NCBI GenBank assembly: GCA_014621425.1
Contig: JAANBB010000418.1
Span: 1 to 34,742 of the forward strand
From: Cylindrodendrum hubeiense
Taxonomy: Eukaryota > Ascomycota > Sordariomycetes > Hypocreales > Nectriaceae
Length of the DNA stretch: 34,742 bases
Reading direction: 5' to 3'
The notes below the pieces were generated by a model. The model ran no database searches and was not told the DNA's origin. It saw only the letters and a program-made list of their open reading frames with translations. Of the stretch, positions 21,059 through 30,436 are shown piece by piece. The translations under genes and the position numbers were made by a program. How positions within the stretch are numbered: position 1 is the stretch's first letter; each line of letters begins with the position of its first letter.

Positions 21059-23082
21059 ATGTTCAGAAATAGCCTCCGGCGATGCGCCAGCCAGGCCAGG
21101 GTTACCGCCACGGCCTCGCTTCTCTCACAGACCCGAACAATCTTGCCCATCACCAGGCGCCAGATTGTCCCTGTCCTTTCCGCTTTCGCTCCCCTGAACA
21201 GAATCGCCTCCATCTCTCGAGCATACAGCAGCGAGGCGCCTGCTGCGGAAGATGAAGCCCCAGTCACCACACCTGTCGAGGAGGCGACCAAGTTCACCGA
21301 GTTGGAAGGCGTTCACCCCAATCTCATCGCCGCCATTACCGAAGGCATGGGCTACAACGACATGACGCCTGTCCAATCCAAGACCATCAACCCTGCCCTC
21401 AAGGGAACCGATATGTAAGCAAGCATTGAACCTATTCCCCCATCTTGTTCCCCTCTAACAATCTCAGCGTCGCCCAAGCCAAGACCGGTACCGGCAAGAC
21501 CCTTGCTTTCCTTCTGCCTCTGCTCCAGAGGATGCTTGTCGAAGATCCTACCCTGGCACGCAAGGGCGCCAAGTACAATGCTCGTTCAGATGATATCCGC
21601 GGTATTATCCTCTCACCTACCCGAGAACTTGCCGAACAAATTGCAGTCGAGGCTCGCCGTCTTGTCAAGAACACCGGCCTGGTGGTGCAATGCGCTGTTG
21701 GAGGAACCGATAAGCGTCAGATGCTGAACAGGACCCGACGAGATGGCTGCCATCTTCTTGTTGCCACCCCCGGTCGATTGAATGACCTACTTCAGGACAC
21801 CCGAAGCGGCATCGACGCACCGAACCTGGCCGCCCTTGTTCTAGACGAAGCTGATCGAATGCTTGATGTTGGATTCGAGAGGGAGCTGAACGAGATTATC
21901 AAGTGTCTGCCCAGCACCACTGAGAAGGTTCGCCAGACCATGTTGGTCTCGGCAACTATCCCTGACAACGTTATTCGCCTGGCCCGCACCATGGTTCGCC
22001 CTCAGGATTTCGAGTTTGTCCAGACAATTGCCGAGAACGATTCGCTCACCCACGACAAAGTCCCTCAGCACATTGCTCCCGTAACTAGCTGGGCCAATGT
22101 CTTCCCTTCTCTGTTTGAGCTCGTCGACCGTGAGGTCGCCAAGGCACAGGAGGACCCCAACGGCCGACCTTTCAAGGCCATTGTCTACTTCAACACCACC
22201 TCTTTGGTGGAGCTTGCTGGAGAATTGGCTTACCAGCGTGAGCGCAATGGGGCAGCTGGTTCTCGACCTATTGCGTCCTATGTCATGCAGTCAAAGCTCA
22301 CTCAGGGTCAGCGACAGAAGGCTGCTGATACCTTCCGCAGGGCTAAGGAGGGAATCCTCATGTCTTCTGACGTGACTGCTCGAGGAATGGACTTCCCTGA
22401 TGTTACCCACGTCATCCAGGTGGATACCCCCAGAGACCGAGAGTCGTACGTTCACCGTCTGGGCCGTACTGGACGACAAAACAAGGAGGGTGAAGGCTGG
22501 CTTATCATCCCCCATGCCTCCGTCCCTAGTGCCCGAAAGATGCTGAAGGGACTCCCCATTAAGCAGGACGGCACCCTGGAGAGTGCTGAAACCGATTTGG
22601 CATCGGGTGAGTCGACTGCCGCACACGCGGAGCTGAAGAGTCTGTTTGGAGTTATGCCCCGTACCCTGTTGGGCGCTACCTACACCTCCATGTTTGGCAC
22701 TGCCACCGACAAGATTGCTGTGGCCGAGGATGTCAACGAGTGGACCGTTCATGGTTGGGGCTGGAAGACCCCTCCCACTGTCTCGCGCAGGTGGGTCACC
22801 CTTATGGGACTGTCTCGTGCCCCCGGCATGAACATCTCCGACGATGGAGGTCGTGGCCGCGATCGTGAAGGTGGTGGTGACCGACGAGGCGGTTTTGTTG
22901 GTGACCGACGTGGATCGCGTCACGACTCAGACCGATCCGGTGGTGACCAATTCGATTCCATGGCGAGGAGTGCGTTCCGTGACGATGCCGGCCGTGGTGG
23001 ACGTGGCGATCGCGGTGGACGAGGTGGCCGTGGTGGACGTGGCGGCCGCGGTGACCGTGACAGCGGTCGTTCGAGTTTCTAA
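21059..23082 (+). CDS. MSS116: Mitochondrial DEAD-box RNA helicase, MSS116 type
   Basis: Two exons, 21059-21414 and 21468-23082, with a 53-bp intron just before motif I. The product is 656 aa. Residues 1-55 are rich in Arg, Ser, Ala and Leu with almost no acid, like a mitochondrial presequence ending near ISRAYSSE. The helicase core shows the Q motif region (79-110), motif I AKTGTGKT (123-130), PTRELAEQ, TPGRL, DEAD (245-248), SAT (280-282), TARGMDFP and motif VI HRLGRTGR (448-455). The last 75 or so residues are Arg/Gly/Asp-rich with several RGG units. MSS116 and Neurospora CYT-19 are ATP-dependent RNA chaperones that help splicing of mitochondrial introns, RNA processing and translation. 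I infer this role from targeting plus the core; the RGG tail probably binds RNA. It is convergent with PEX7. Confidence 0.94.
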
Positions 23083-23664
23083 AATGAAGTAGCACATTGG
23101 CACGATTAGTTCGCACGCCAGCTACGCATACGCATTAATGAAGAATCACTGTAGGTTGGGGGTGGACTTTGTACTTATATTGGGCATGATGTATGGTATA
23201 GGCGTGTGTAAGATAGGAGAAAAAGGGTGCACGGCTTGTAATTAGTTACCACGAGGACAGCATCATATCTATGTGACTCTGGTCCACAAAACTCAACTTT
23301 AGAACAATCATTTTAATTATGCTCTTATGACACGCCTTTCAATTGGCTTGCTTCATCTCGTTACCCATATGGGACGTCAGGAAATGGTAGCATTGTCTTC
23401 TGTGGCCACATCTCATCAAGCAGAAGGACAAGAGGAGCACCGAATAGGGAAATTGGGGACCGAGGTAACCAGAAAATACTGCGTCTATCCTGATATCTTG
23501 ATGATCGTGCCAATACAAGCGATTTTTTCTGAGATTTACATGCTTGAGCACACAGCCATCGATTCGTTAGGTAGCTGCCCAAACGCCAGCCCGACCAGTC
23601 GTTACAAAAGCCGCATATAACTCCTGAATTAACGCCGAGAACAATTGTATCATTATCCGATAAC
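23083..23664. other. Convergent intergenic region MSS116 / PEX7
   Basis: About 580 bp between the two stop codons, holding the 3' UTRs of both genes. An open frame of 97 codons at 23327-23620 has no recognisable feature and I treat it as chance. Confidence 0.5.
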
Positions 23665-24855
23665 TCAGGGACCTCGCTGGCCCATCATCATGTTGGCATC
23701 CCACAGCAGGACCCTCTCATCCCAGCCTACCGAGGCCACCCAACCGCCCATCCCAAACAGACACCAGTCCACTCCAGTGACGAACTCGGTATGTCGGTTC
23801 ATGATTCCTATTTGCGCGCCGAGTCCAGGGCCCATGGCCGGGTTCTGGGGTTGTGCAGACCCGTCGTTCCAGAGACGAACTGTCATGTCGTAGCTAGCGC
23901 TGATCAGAGTGTCACTCGCATGCGGACTCCACGCCAGCCTGCGGACAGCATAATCGTGACCCTGCATGACAGAAAGAGGACCGCCAGCTGGGTTTCGGAT
24001 ATCAAAGGTGCGGATGACTCTATCCACGCCGCCGGTCGCAATCACTGTGTCCCTGTACTTGTTCCAGTCGTGCGTGAGGATCTCACCCGGAGCACTTGGG
24101 GGACCAAGAGCCGGGTTGATCGCGCCGGGCTGGGCTGGCGGAGCGTGGACGGGTATGGTGGTGGTGAGGTGGTACTTGGCGGAAGATGGAGTCCGGAGGT
24201 CGAAGATGCGGAGGTGGGAGTCGGAGGAGACGGCTGAGATGAGGGCGGGGTTGGAGGGGCAGAAGGATGTGCTATAGGTGCAGTTCCCCACGGGGAGCGT
24301 CTTGATGGAATGGTTTCGTGTTGGAGACCACTGGAAAGCGTCAGTAGCTGGAATAGACACAAGATGCGCGCTCAACTGACAAGCTTGATTGTTCCGTCCC
24401 ACGAGCTTGACACAAAGGTATCCTTGGTGACGGGGCTCCAGCACACAGAGAAGGTCTCCCGTTTGTGTTCATGGAAGTTCATGACTGGGAACTCATCCAC
24501 CCCCAGGTCAAAGAGCTTGAGCGATCCATCTCCGCAAGCGACTATCAGCTGGTTCTCGTTGATCTCGGACCAAGCCAAATCGTACAGCGCATCGTTGGTG
24601 TCGAACCTGCAAGAGGGGCACATGTCAGTCTCTGGCCATGATCTGGCAGTGCAGCATGGGTCCGAGGGCAAAGTGCGCATACGTTTTCTCGACTTGAATT
24701 CCCTGGGCCGTCAGCCCGAGGGCGAAGACGCGGCCATTGCCCACGATACCGAAGTTGGCAGAGCTCGCGACGGCGATGCGCGAGTCGTAGTATGGCGAGT
24801 ACTTGACGGCATAGGGATTATACCCTTGCGTGCGGAACTCAAGCATTGCAGCCAT
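23665..24855 (-). CDS. PEX7: Peroxin-7, PTS2 import receptor (WD40)
   Basis: Three exons on the minus strand: 24855-24683, 24606-24381 and 24330-23665, with introns of 76 and 50 bp. The product is 354 aa, the normal PEX7 length. Seven WD repeats can be followed from the N-terminus: YNPYAVKYSP, LYDLAWSE...LFDL, FSVCWSP...WDGTIKLW, YSTSFCPSN...LRIFDL, LTHDWNKY...IRTFDIR, VRRLAWSP...VRLWND and VTGVDWCL...VLLWD. A Pro/Ala-rich insert of about 35 residues lies between repeats 4 and 5. PEX7 binds the N-terminal PTS2 signal of enzymes such as thiolase in the cytosol and, with a PEX20-type co-receptor, brings them to the peroxisome membrane. Met4 is an alternative start, but Met1 has A at -3 and is preferred. 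The gene is divergent from the AlkB gene. Confidence 0.95.
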
Positions 24856-25270
24856 ATTGCCTGAGGAAAGGCGCCGGAGACGAGGCGCATCAACGACAGA
24901 GCTGTTATGATATAGGAAAGCTGCAATTCACCATGATTTGTCTTGGCCGAGCCCGCATGAAGGTGGGAGCTGCAATGGCATGTGCCTCGGTAATGAGCCA
25001 AGCCGCGGGGAGCTGACCGATGCAACTAGCCATAAATGCGTCATAGCTGCTGGTGATGCACTTATCCAGCTCACTCTACTTCCCCGCCATAGATCACGTG
25101 CTTTCGCGTGTCTCTCGCAATTGCCACCGCGCCCTTCGTCTCGGTGACAAACGGAATCGCCAAAGTCGCTTTGCTCATTCTCCATAGCATGCTACTGCTT
25201 TCTTAACTATTTTATGCGGGCTAGAAAGCGTGTTCCTGCTATCAACCCCAGTTTCGTGGGTGCTGAGACT
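24856..25270. promoter_or_regulatory. Divergent promoter PEX7 / AlkB-like gene
   Basis: About 415 bp. CTTATC (25061-25066) and CACGTG (25095-25100) lie 28 bp apart. An in-frame ATG at 25214 may be an earlier start of the AlkB-like gene, but it has T at -3. Confidence 0.5.
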
Positions 25271-26598
25271 ATGGAATCGTTTCTTACGCGTCCCAAACGC
25301 AAGTTCACCCCAGAACCCCCCCAGAGTGCGGAGCCTGAAGAATCGACCGAGATCAAACTGGCTCTCTTGTCATCTCTGCATCCAAAGCTCGATCAAGAGA
25401 TCCTCCTCGATATTCTCTTAGCCCATGATGGATCTGTATCAGACGCAACAGCCTCACTCAGAGTCCCATCCCCGATCAAGAAGGGCAGACGAGGTATCGG
25501 ATATCAGAAATCCTTGATGCAGTACGCTGCCCCCAGCAACGCCATGTCTCTAACCAAGAAGAAGCGTAAGCCTAAGAAAGGCAGCACTCTTCACCTATAC
25601 GACCCAGGCGATGTGGCGGAATATACACCATGCACCATTGTCCATGACTTCCTTCCACCCGAGGAAGCCAACGAGCTCCTCAAGGAATTGTTGGAGGAGT
25701 CGAAATCTTACGAGAAGATAACTTTCAAACTCTTTGAGAATGTAGTTTCAAGTCCACACACATCTAGCTTTTATGTTGAGAGCTACGACGAAATCAGGCG
25801 CCAGAAGACCGAGTATCACTACAATGGTGCCAGTTTGACAGTACGTCTTGGGCAAAATATGATCTCCAATTATTTGAAACCTAATACTCTCAGGATGTTC
25901 GACGAATAACGCCACGACTTGCGAGGGTCAAGCCCAAAGTTCAGGATGCAGTCAATAAGGAGGTCCAGGAACGAATAAAAACTCGGTATTCAGGCGGTAA
26001 GAAACTGAGGTACCAACCACCAGACCCCTGGATTCCCAATGCTGCCTTTGTCAACTGCTACACTGGGCCCCAACAGAACGTAGGCTGGCATAGCGATAGG
26101 CTGACCTACCTTGGGCCACGGGCCGTCATCGGTTCGCTCTCTCTTGGTGTTGCCCGTGAATTTCGAGTCCGCAGAGTCATTCCCAAGGACAGCGATAACA
26201 GGGCCACCGAAGACCCTGATGCAGAGGGCCAGATCTCTATCCACCTTCCCCACAACTCGCTGCTTGTGATGCACGCTGAGATGCAGGAGGAGTGGAAGCA
26301 CTGCATCTCGGCCGCGCTATCGATCGACCCACATCCCATTGCGGGAACAGCAAGAATCAACATTACATACCGAGACTACCGGGCGAACATGCACCCAAGG
26401 TTCACGCCCAAGTGCACTTGTGAGATGCCCTGTGTGCTGCTCGTTGTGCAAAGGAAGAAGGAGAATCTCGGTAGATACTTTTGGATGTGCCACGCCAGCA
26501 ACGTCCCAGAAAAGGAGAGCTGCGGATTCTTTCGGTGGGCGGAATTTGATGATGATGGGAATCCATTGCCAAGTAAGGCGATATCAAAGCCATCTTGA
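25271..26598 (+). CDS. AlkB-type 2OG-Fe(II) dioxygenase with CUE-like region and GRF zinc finger
   Basis: Two exons, ending 25840 and resuming 25894-26598, with a 53-bp intron. Starting at 25271 gives 424 aa; an upstream in-frame ATG at 25214 would give 443 aa, but the 25271 ATG has A at -3 and G at +4. Domains (443-aa numbering): a CUE-like helical region at about 45-85, the dioxygenase fold at about 140-375 with HxD iron ligands H275 and D277 in GWHSD, distal H345 in EEWKHCI, and R363/R369 in RINITYR for 2-oxoglutarate and substrate. A GRF zinc finger at about 380-430 shows CTC...C, GRYFWMC and CGFF. AlkB enzymes directly reverse N-alkyl damage on bases; ALKBH2/3-like repair is the likely role. 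GRF fingers bind single-stranded DNA and CUE domains bind ubiquitin. The start MESFLTR recalls the PCNA-binding APIM of ALKBH2, but is not an exact match. Confidence 0.92.
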
Positions 26599-29342
26599 TG
26601 CACTTGCAACAATACACACGAGTATGATTCCATGCACAGAAGGCAATGTCAAGCACCAGGGAGTGAACGTGTGTGGCAGCAGGCAAATTGTACGGAGTTC
26701 CGCAGCTCGCTATCTCCGAATCCAAACAAATGGGGTGGAGGAGACGTGCTACCGGCAACCTTTCCAATCTAGAGCTAAGATGGACTGTCATGCCACACTG
26801 CTGCTAATGTGCACTAGACTGTTACCTGTCTAGCCGATATCGTTAGTGGTATGTGACAGGAATTGCATCGATGATGCGACCTTTTCGGACTCACCTGGAT
26901 TTCACCTGGACTTCATATGATTTTACTGCTCTCCTTGCTTTTTCGGTGGGTCCGCCGTTGATAATCGACCATTGGGCCGGTACGCGAGGGAACTCAATGT
27001 TTCAAGTATGTCCTAGCTGGCGCAAGATCGTCGACGCAAGATCGTCATCATCTCTCTTCAATCTCCCCACTCTCCAGGATGTAGGCAACCTGGCAACCAC
27101 TTCGGCTAAGCGGTCCCTGTCTTGTGGTCATGTGCAGATACGTCAGATGTGTCTTGTCTTAGTCTGCCGGTCCGGTCCTTGATCTTAAGACAGCGGCGGC
27201 CCTCAGCACTCCGTGCCAAGCCTTCTACATCTAAGTACCACGTAGTACAAAATCACCAGGGCCCATCCAACGGTTAAGCGTGTGTACATCCCAGGGGGTT
27301 AAGGTTGATGTGCAGCCGCTGGATTGTCTTTGTTACTGAGACTCGAATCCCCCGGTGCTTGGGGTGACGTCTGATACTTCCAGACTTAGGACCAGCTCTT
27401 CGACGATTATTAAACAAGGAAAGGGGGTCAAGAAGAAAAGTGACTTTAATAACAACACGAATATACGTATTTATCAGCCACGAATTATTTGCCAAGACGC
27501 TCTTCGGTAACGACGGCCCAATGGCGGAAATTTAAACGTCGGCGTTCAAGGCTGAGGGCACCAAGAACCGGACCGTGGTTGGACATCTAAGGCTCGGCAT
27601 ATTCCGTCCATAAAATTTCCTTGGTGCATCGGTGCATTGGCGCACATTCGGTACAAAGGCAGCCGTGTTGCGCCCGTTATTCGTACAAGTGTTAGATGGG
27701 GCGTCTGTGGGTGGGAGACCAGACCCGCTCTTAGCAGGAGACGGTCGGACTTCACGTATCAAGCCAAGGATGACCGTTTCGAGATGGCAACTTCGTGGGT
27801 ACCCTTGTAGCGGTACTTGATACGAGGACTGCGTAGGTAACAATGCCCCGCGCAAGTAGGCAACTCACCGTGTAGGGATGATTGTGATGCATATGCCCGT
27901 CGAGTCTGTAGTATGCTGGGGAGGTAGGGATGCGATATAGGCGCAGTCGGCCGGTTCCTCAACTTGAGAGGTGTCAGAATCGTCTGGTGACAGATTGAGC
28001 CATACGAATCGTCTAGTGACGTCTCCAACTTGACAAGAGGGTTTCCAGGGGCCTCAAGGGTGGCGAAGGATCCGTGTCAATGGTCGGATATGATGGCAAT
28101 GTCAAAGATTGACAGGCGTTTTATTATTGAAAACGGCGAGAGAAGGAGAGCAAATGCAGCGGCGTACTATACGGGGATCAAATGCCCAGGCTTAGATAGT
28201 GTATAGCCGAGTTGTGTTTGGGNCCCAGCAAATAACCGAGGCCCCTCGAGGGTTGTCGTGATACAAAACGAGCATGCAGCGCTGGAGCCGGGAAGATGGG
28301 ATCAAAAGGAAGGGCTCGGGAGTCAAACAACAACAAAAGCCAACTTGTATGGGATGATTTGCACGGAATCGTGGATTCGAAGAGCGCCCGACCCTGAATT
28401 CTCGGCACCGGAGGTGTGTGGAAGCTTGGACGTGGGAGGGCTGGCGTCGGCTGACAGGATCATGTCGAAGCCGCAGCAGCAAGCTCATTAGGCGAATCAG
28501 GCTAAATGCCAAAGAGGAGAAGAGCGGAAACCCCTGTGTGTGGATTTGGCCGTAATGGTCTTGATACAGAGCACACTACATAGTACGTAGTACTACGTAG
28601 TAATGATTCAGGCATACATGAGTGTACTACGTACTGTATCAGTACGCCCGTGTGGGGTTTGGCTGTTGGATCTCGCTGGAGCTGACATGCCAGGGTGACG
28701 GTGCAGACGTGGTCGACGCTCAAGAGGGAAGGAGCCCGGCAGTGCAGGGGACAGCTGCAGGGGGTTATGGCACTTGGGAGTGGAGTCGCAGATTCGTACG
28801 GAGGAGGTAGTTGCCTTCCATGATCCGCTTCCCCCCTCCCGCGACCGCCAATTCGGTTGCGCGAGAAACCGCCAAAGGCACTGCGAGATCAACCTCCATC
28901 CCTCGGTTGAATTCCCACCCCCAACACCGACTTTTCGACTCGCAACGAGCTTCCGGACCATTCTTCAAACATCGCCGGGAAAAGAGGTAACAGCCAGACA
29001 CCTCAGGCCCCCAACCCTTGGCCTTGCATTGGTCGCCTACTAGGAAGGTAGGCCCATCGTCGCCGCAGACGCCTGCCGCACCAGGCCCGCCTCGCTTGCG
29101 TTGTCATCGACTCATCGTGCATTCGTGCATTCCCGACGTAGCCAGCGACAGCCGAGTTGCCGCCGGCATCTCCCTCGACATCTGCGTGAACGTCTCTCAA
29201 CCACTCACCCACAACATCAGTTCTTCTTCAGGAACCACACGCGTGCATTAACACGGACGGCATTCTCCTCTTTATTTCTTTTTTTCCTCACTCTTTTCTC
29301 TTTTCTTCCCTCCTGACTCGTATCCGCGCAACTTCGCCAAAA
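26599..29342. other. Intergenic region without recognisable genes (2.7 kb)
   Basis: No frame here reads as a known protein or as a credible exon chain. It contains one ambiguous base (N) at 28223, an imperfect 15-bp direct repeat GAATCGTCTRGTGAC at 27977-27991 and 28006-28020, and TACGTA palindromes near 28584. The last 500 bases become C/T-rich and then T-rich (29260-29320), as expected for the promoter and leader of RIB7. Confidence 0.55.
28583..28634. repeat. TACGTA palindrome cluster, inverted 11-bp arms
   Basis: TACGTAGTACTACGTA at 28584-28599 is a perfect 16-bp palindrome. The 11-mer GTACGTAGTAC (28583-28593) is also repeated in inverted form at 28624-28634, so a hairpin with a 30-bp loop is possible. 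The same 11-mer occurs at 4854-4864. Confidence 0.8.
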
Positions 29343-30146
29343 ATGACTGAACTTCTCACTTTCCCCGCTGCCTCGGCGACTCTGCTGGAACCCCGGCTAC
29401 CTCAGCCGAAGCCCTCCACGTCGCCATCCCGGCCGTTCGTCACACTCACCTTTGCAACCTCGCTTGACTCGTCCTTGTCCCTTGCACCCGGCGTTCGGAC
29501 CCGGCTCTCTGGGCCCGGATCTAAGGCAATGACCCACTACATCCGCTCGCGTCATGCCGCCATCCTTATCGGGGTCTCCACCCTCATAGCCGATTCGCCT
29601 TCTCTGAACTGCCGCATCACAGGCGCTGCAAGCCAGCCCCGTCCCATCATCATTGACCCCCATCTCCGCTGGACTCCTAACCCCGCGGACAAGGTCCTCG
29701 AGCTCGCCCGCCTTGGCCATGGACTAGCCCCCTTCGTCCTGACCGGAGTGGAGGCGCAGTCCTTGCCTGCCGCGAGCGTCGCACTTCTCGAACAACATGG
29801 CGGAAAGTATATTCCTCTGGCAGCCACCTCGTCGGGTCCTAGCGGGAGGATGCGCTTTGATTGGCACGTCGTATTTGACGTATTGTTCCGGGAGGGCTTG
29901 TTGAGCGTTATGGTTGAGGGGGGTGGACAAATCATCAACTCATTGTTGGAGCCAAGGTTTCACGCCCTCATTGACTCCATCATCGTCACCATTGCACCCA
30001 CCTGGCTCGGCCAAGGGGGCGTTGTCGTATCTCCAAGTGGCATCCGCGACTCCGCTGGCATTCCCATCCCGGCTGCGAGACTATCCGATGTGTCATGGCA
30101 CCCCTTTGGCGAGGACGTCGTTTTATGTGGGAAGCTGCATCCCTAG
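29343..30146 (+). CDS. RIB7: 2,5-diamino-6-ribosylamino-pyrimidinone 5'-phosphate reductase (RIB7)
   Basis: Single exon, 267 aa, ATG with A at -3 after a T-rich leader. It fits the RibD C-terminal/RIB7 reductase family: PFVTLTFATSLDSSL near residue 31-46 (substrate and NADPH entry strand), the conserved block GSKAMTHYIRSRHAAILIGVSTLIADSPSLNCR (about 58-91, given in part), and the late glycine-rich NADPH motif MVEGGGQIINSLL (about 189-201). The enzyme reduces the ribosyl side chain of the pyrimidine from GTP cyclohydrolase II to a ribityl group, using NADPH, in the cytosolic fungal riboflavin pathway. The usual Asp-Gly-Lys after SLD is replaced by Ser-Ser-Leu, a modest variation. It is convergent with the permease; the stops are about 290 bp apart. 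Confidence 0.92.
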   Translation: MTELLTFPAASATLLEPRLPQPKPSTSPSRPFVTLTFATSLDSSLSLAPGVRTRLSGPGSKAMTHYIRSRHAAILIGVSTLIADSPSLNCRITGAASQPRPIIIDPHLRWTPNPADKVLELARLGHGLAPFVLTGVEAQSLPAASVALLEQHGGKYIPLAATSSGPSGRMRFDWHVVFDVLFREGLLSVMVEGGGQIINSLLEPRFHALIDSIIVTIAPTWLGQGGVVVSPSGIRDSAGIPIPAARLSDVSWHPFGEDVVLCGKLHP

Positions 30147-30436
30147 TGCCGGAGACCAACGTTATAAATATCTCGAACCCCCCCTTGCTCTTCTTTGGAA
30201 CCATTCATCCTTCTATTGATTCTTCTATACTTTGCTCCATTTTCCATCAACCCTTTCTTCGATACATCTTCCCACCTCATGTGGACCGATATCCGTCAAT
30301 CCTTCTACCGCCCCCCTCCCCCCCATGAAACTCCCGATCATGGCTGCAGGGCTCCAACCCTCCCCTTGTCCCTCGAAACCCATTCCGTCTAATCTTGACC
30401 TCAGCCCCACGGCCCATCCTCTCGACATCATGTTTC

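Noticed and set aside
23327..23620. Open frame of 97 codons between MSS116 and PEX7
   Set aside because: Sits in the convergent 3' region, no recognisable feature.
27335..27360. GACTCGAATCCC resembling a tRNA B box
   Set aside because: No A box at proper spacing and no foldable acceptor or anticodon stems. The similar TTCGAATCC on the minus strand near 28375 also lacks a pairing T stem.
27690..27740. GTGGGTGGGAGACCAGACC resembling part of 5S rRNA
   Set aside because: Only a short stretch is similar; no further 5S segments lie at the expected distances.
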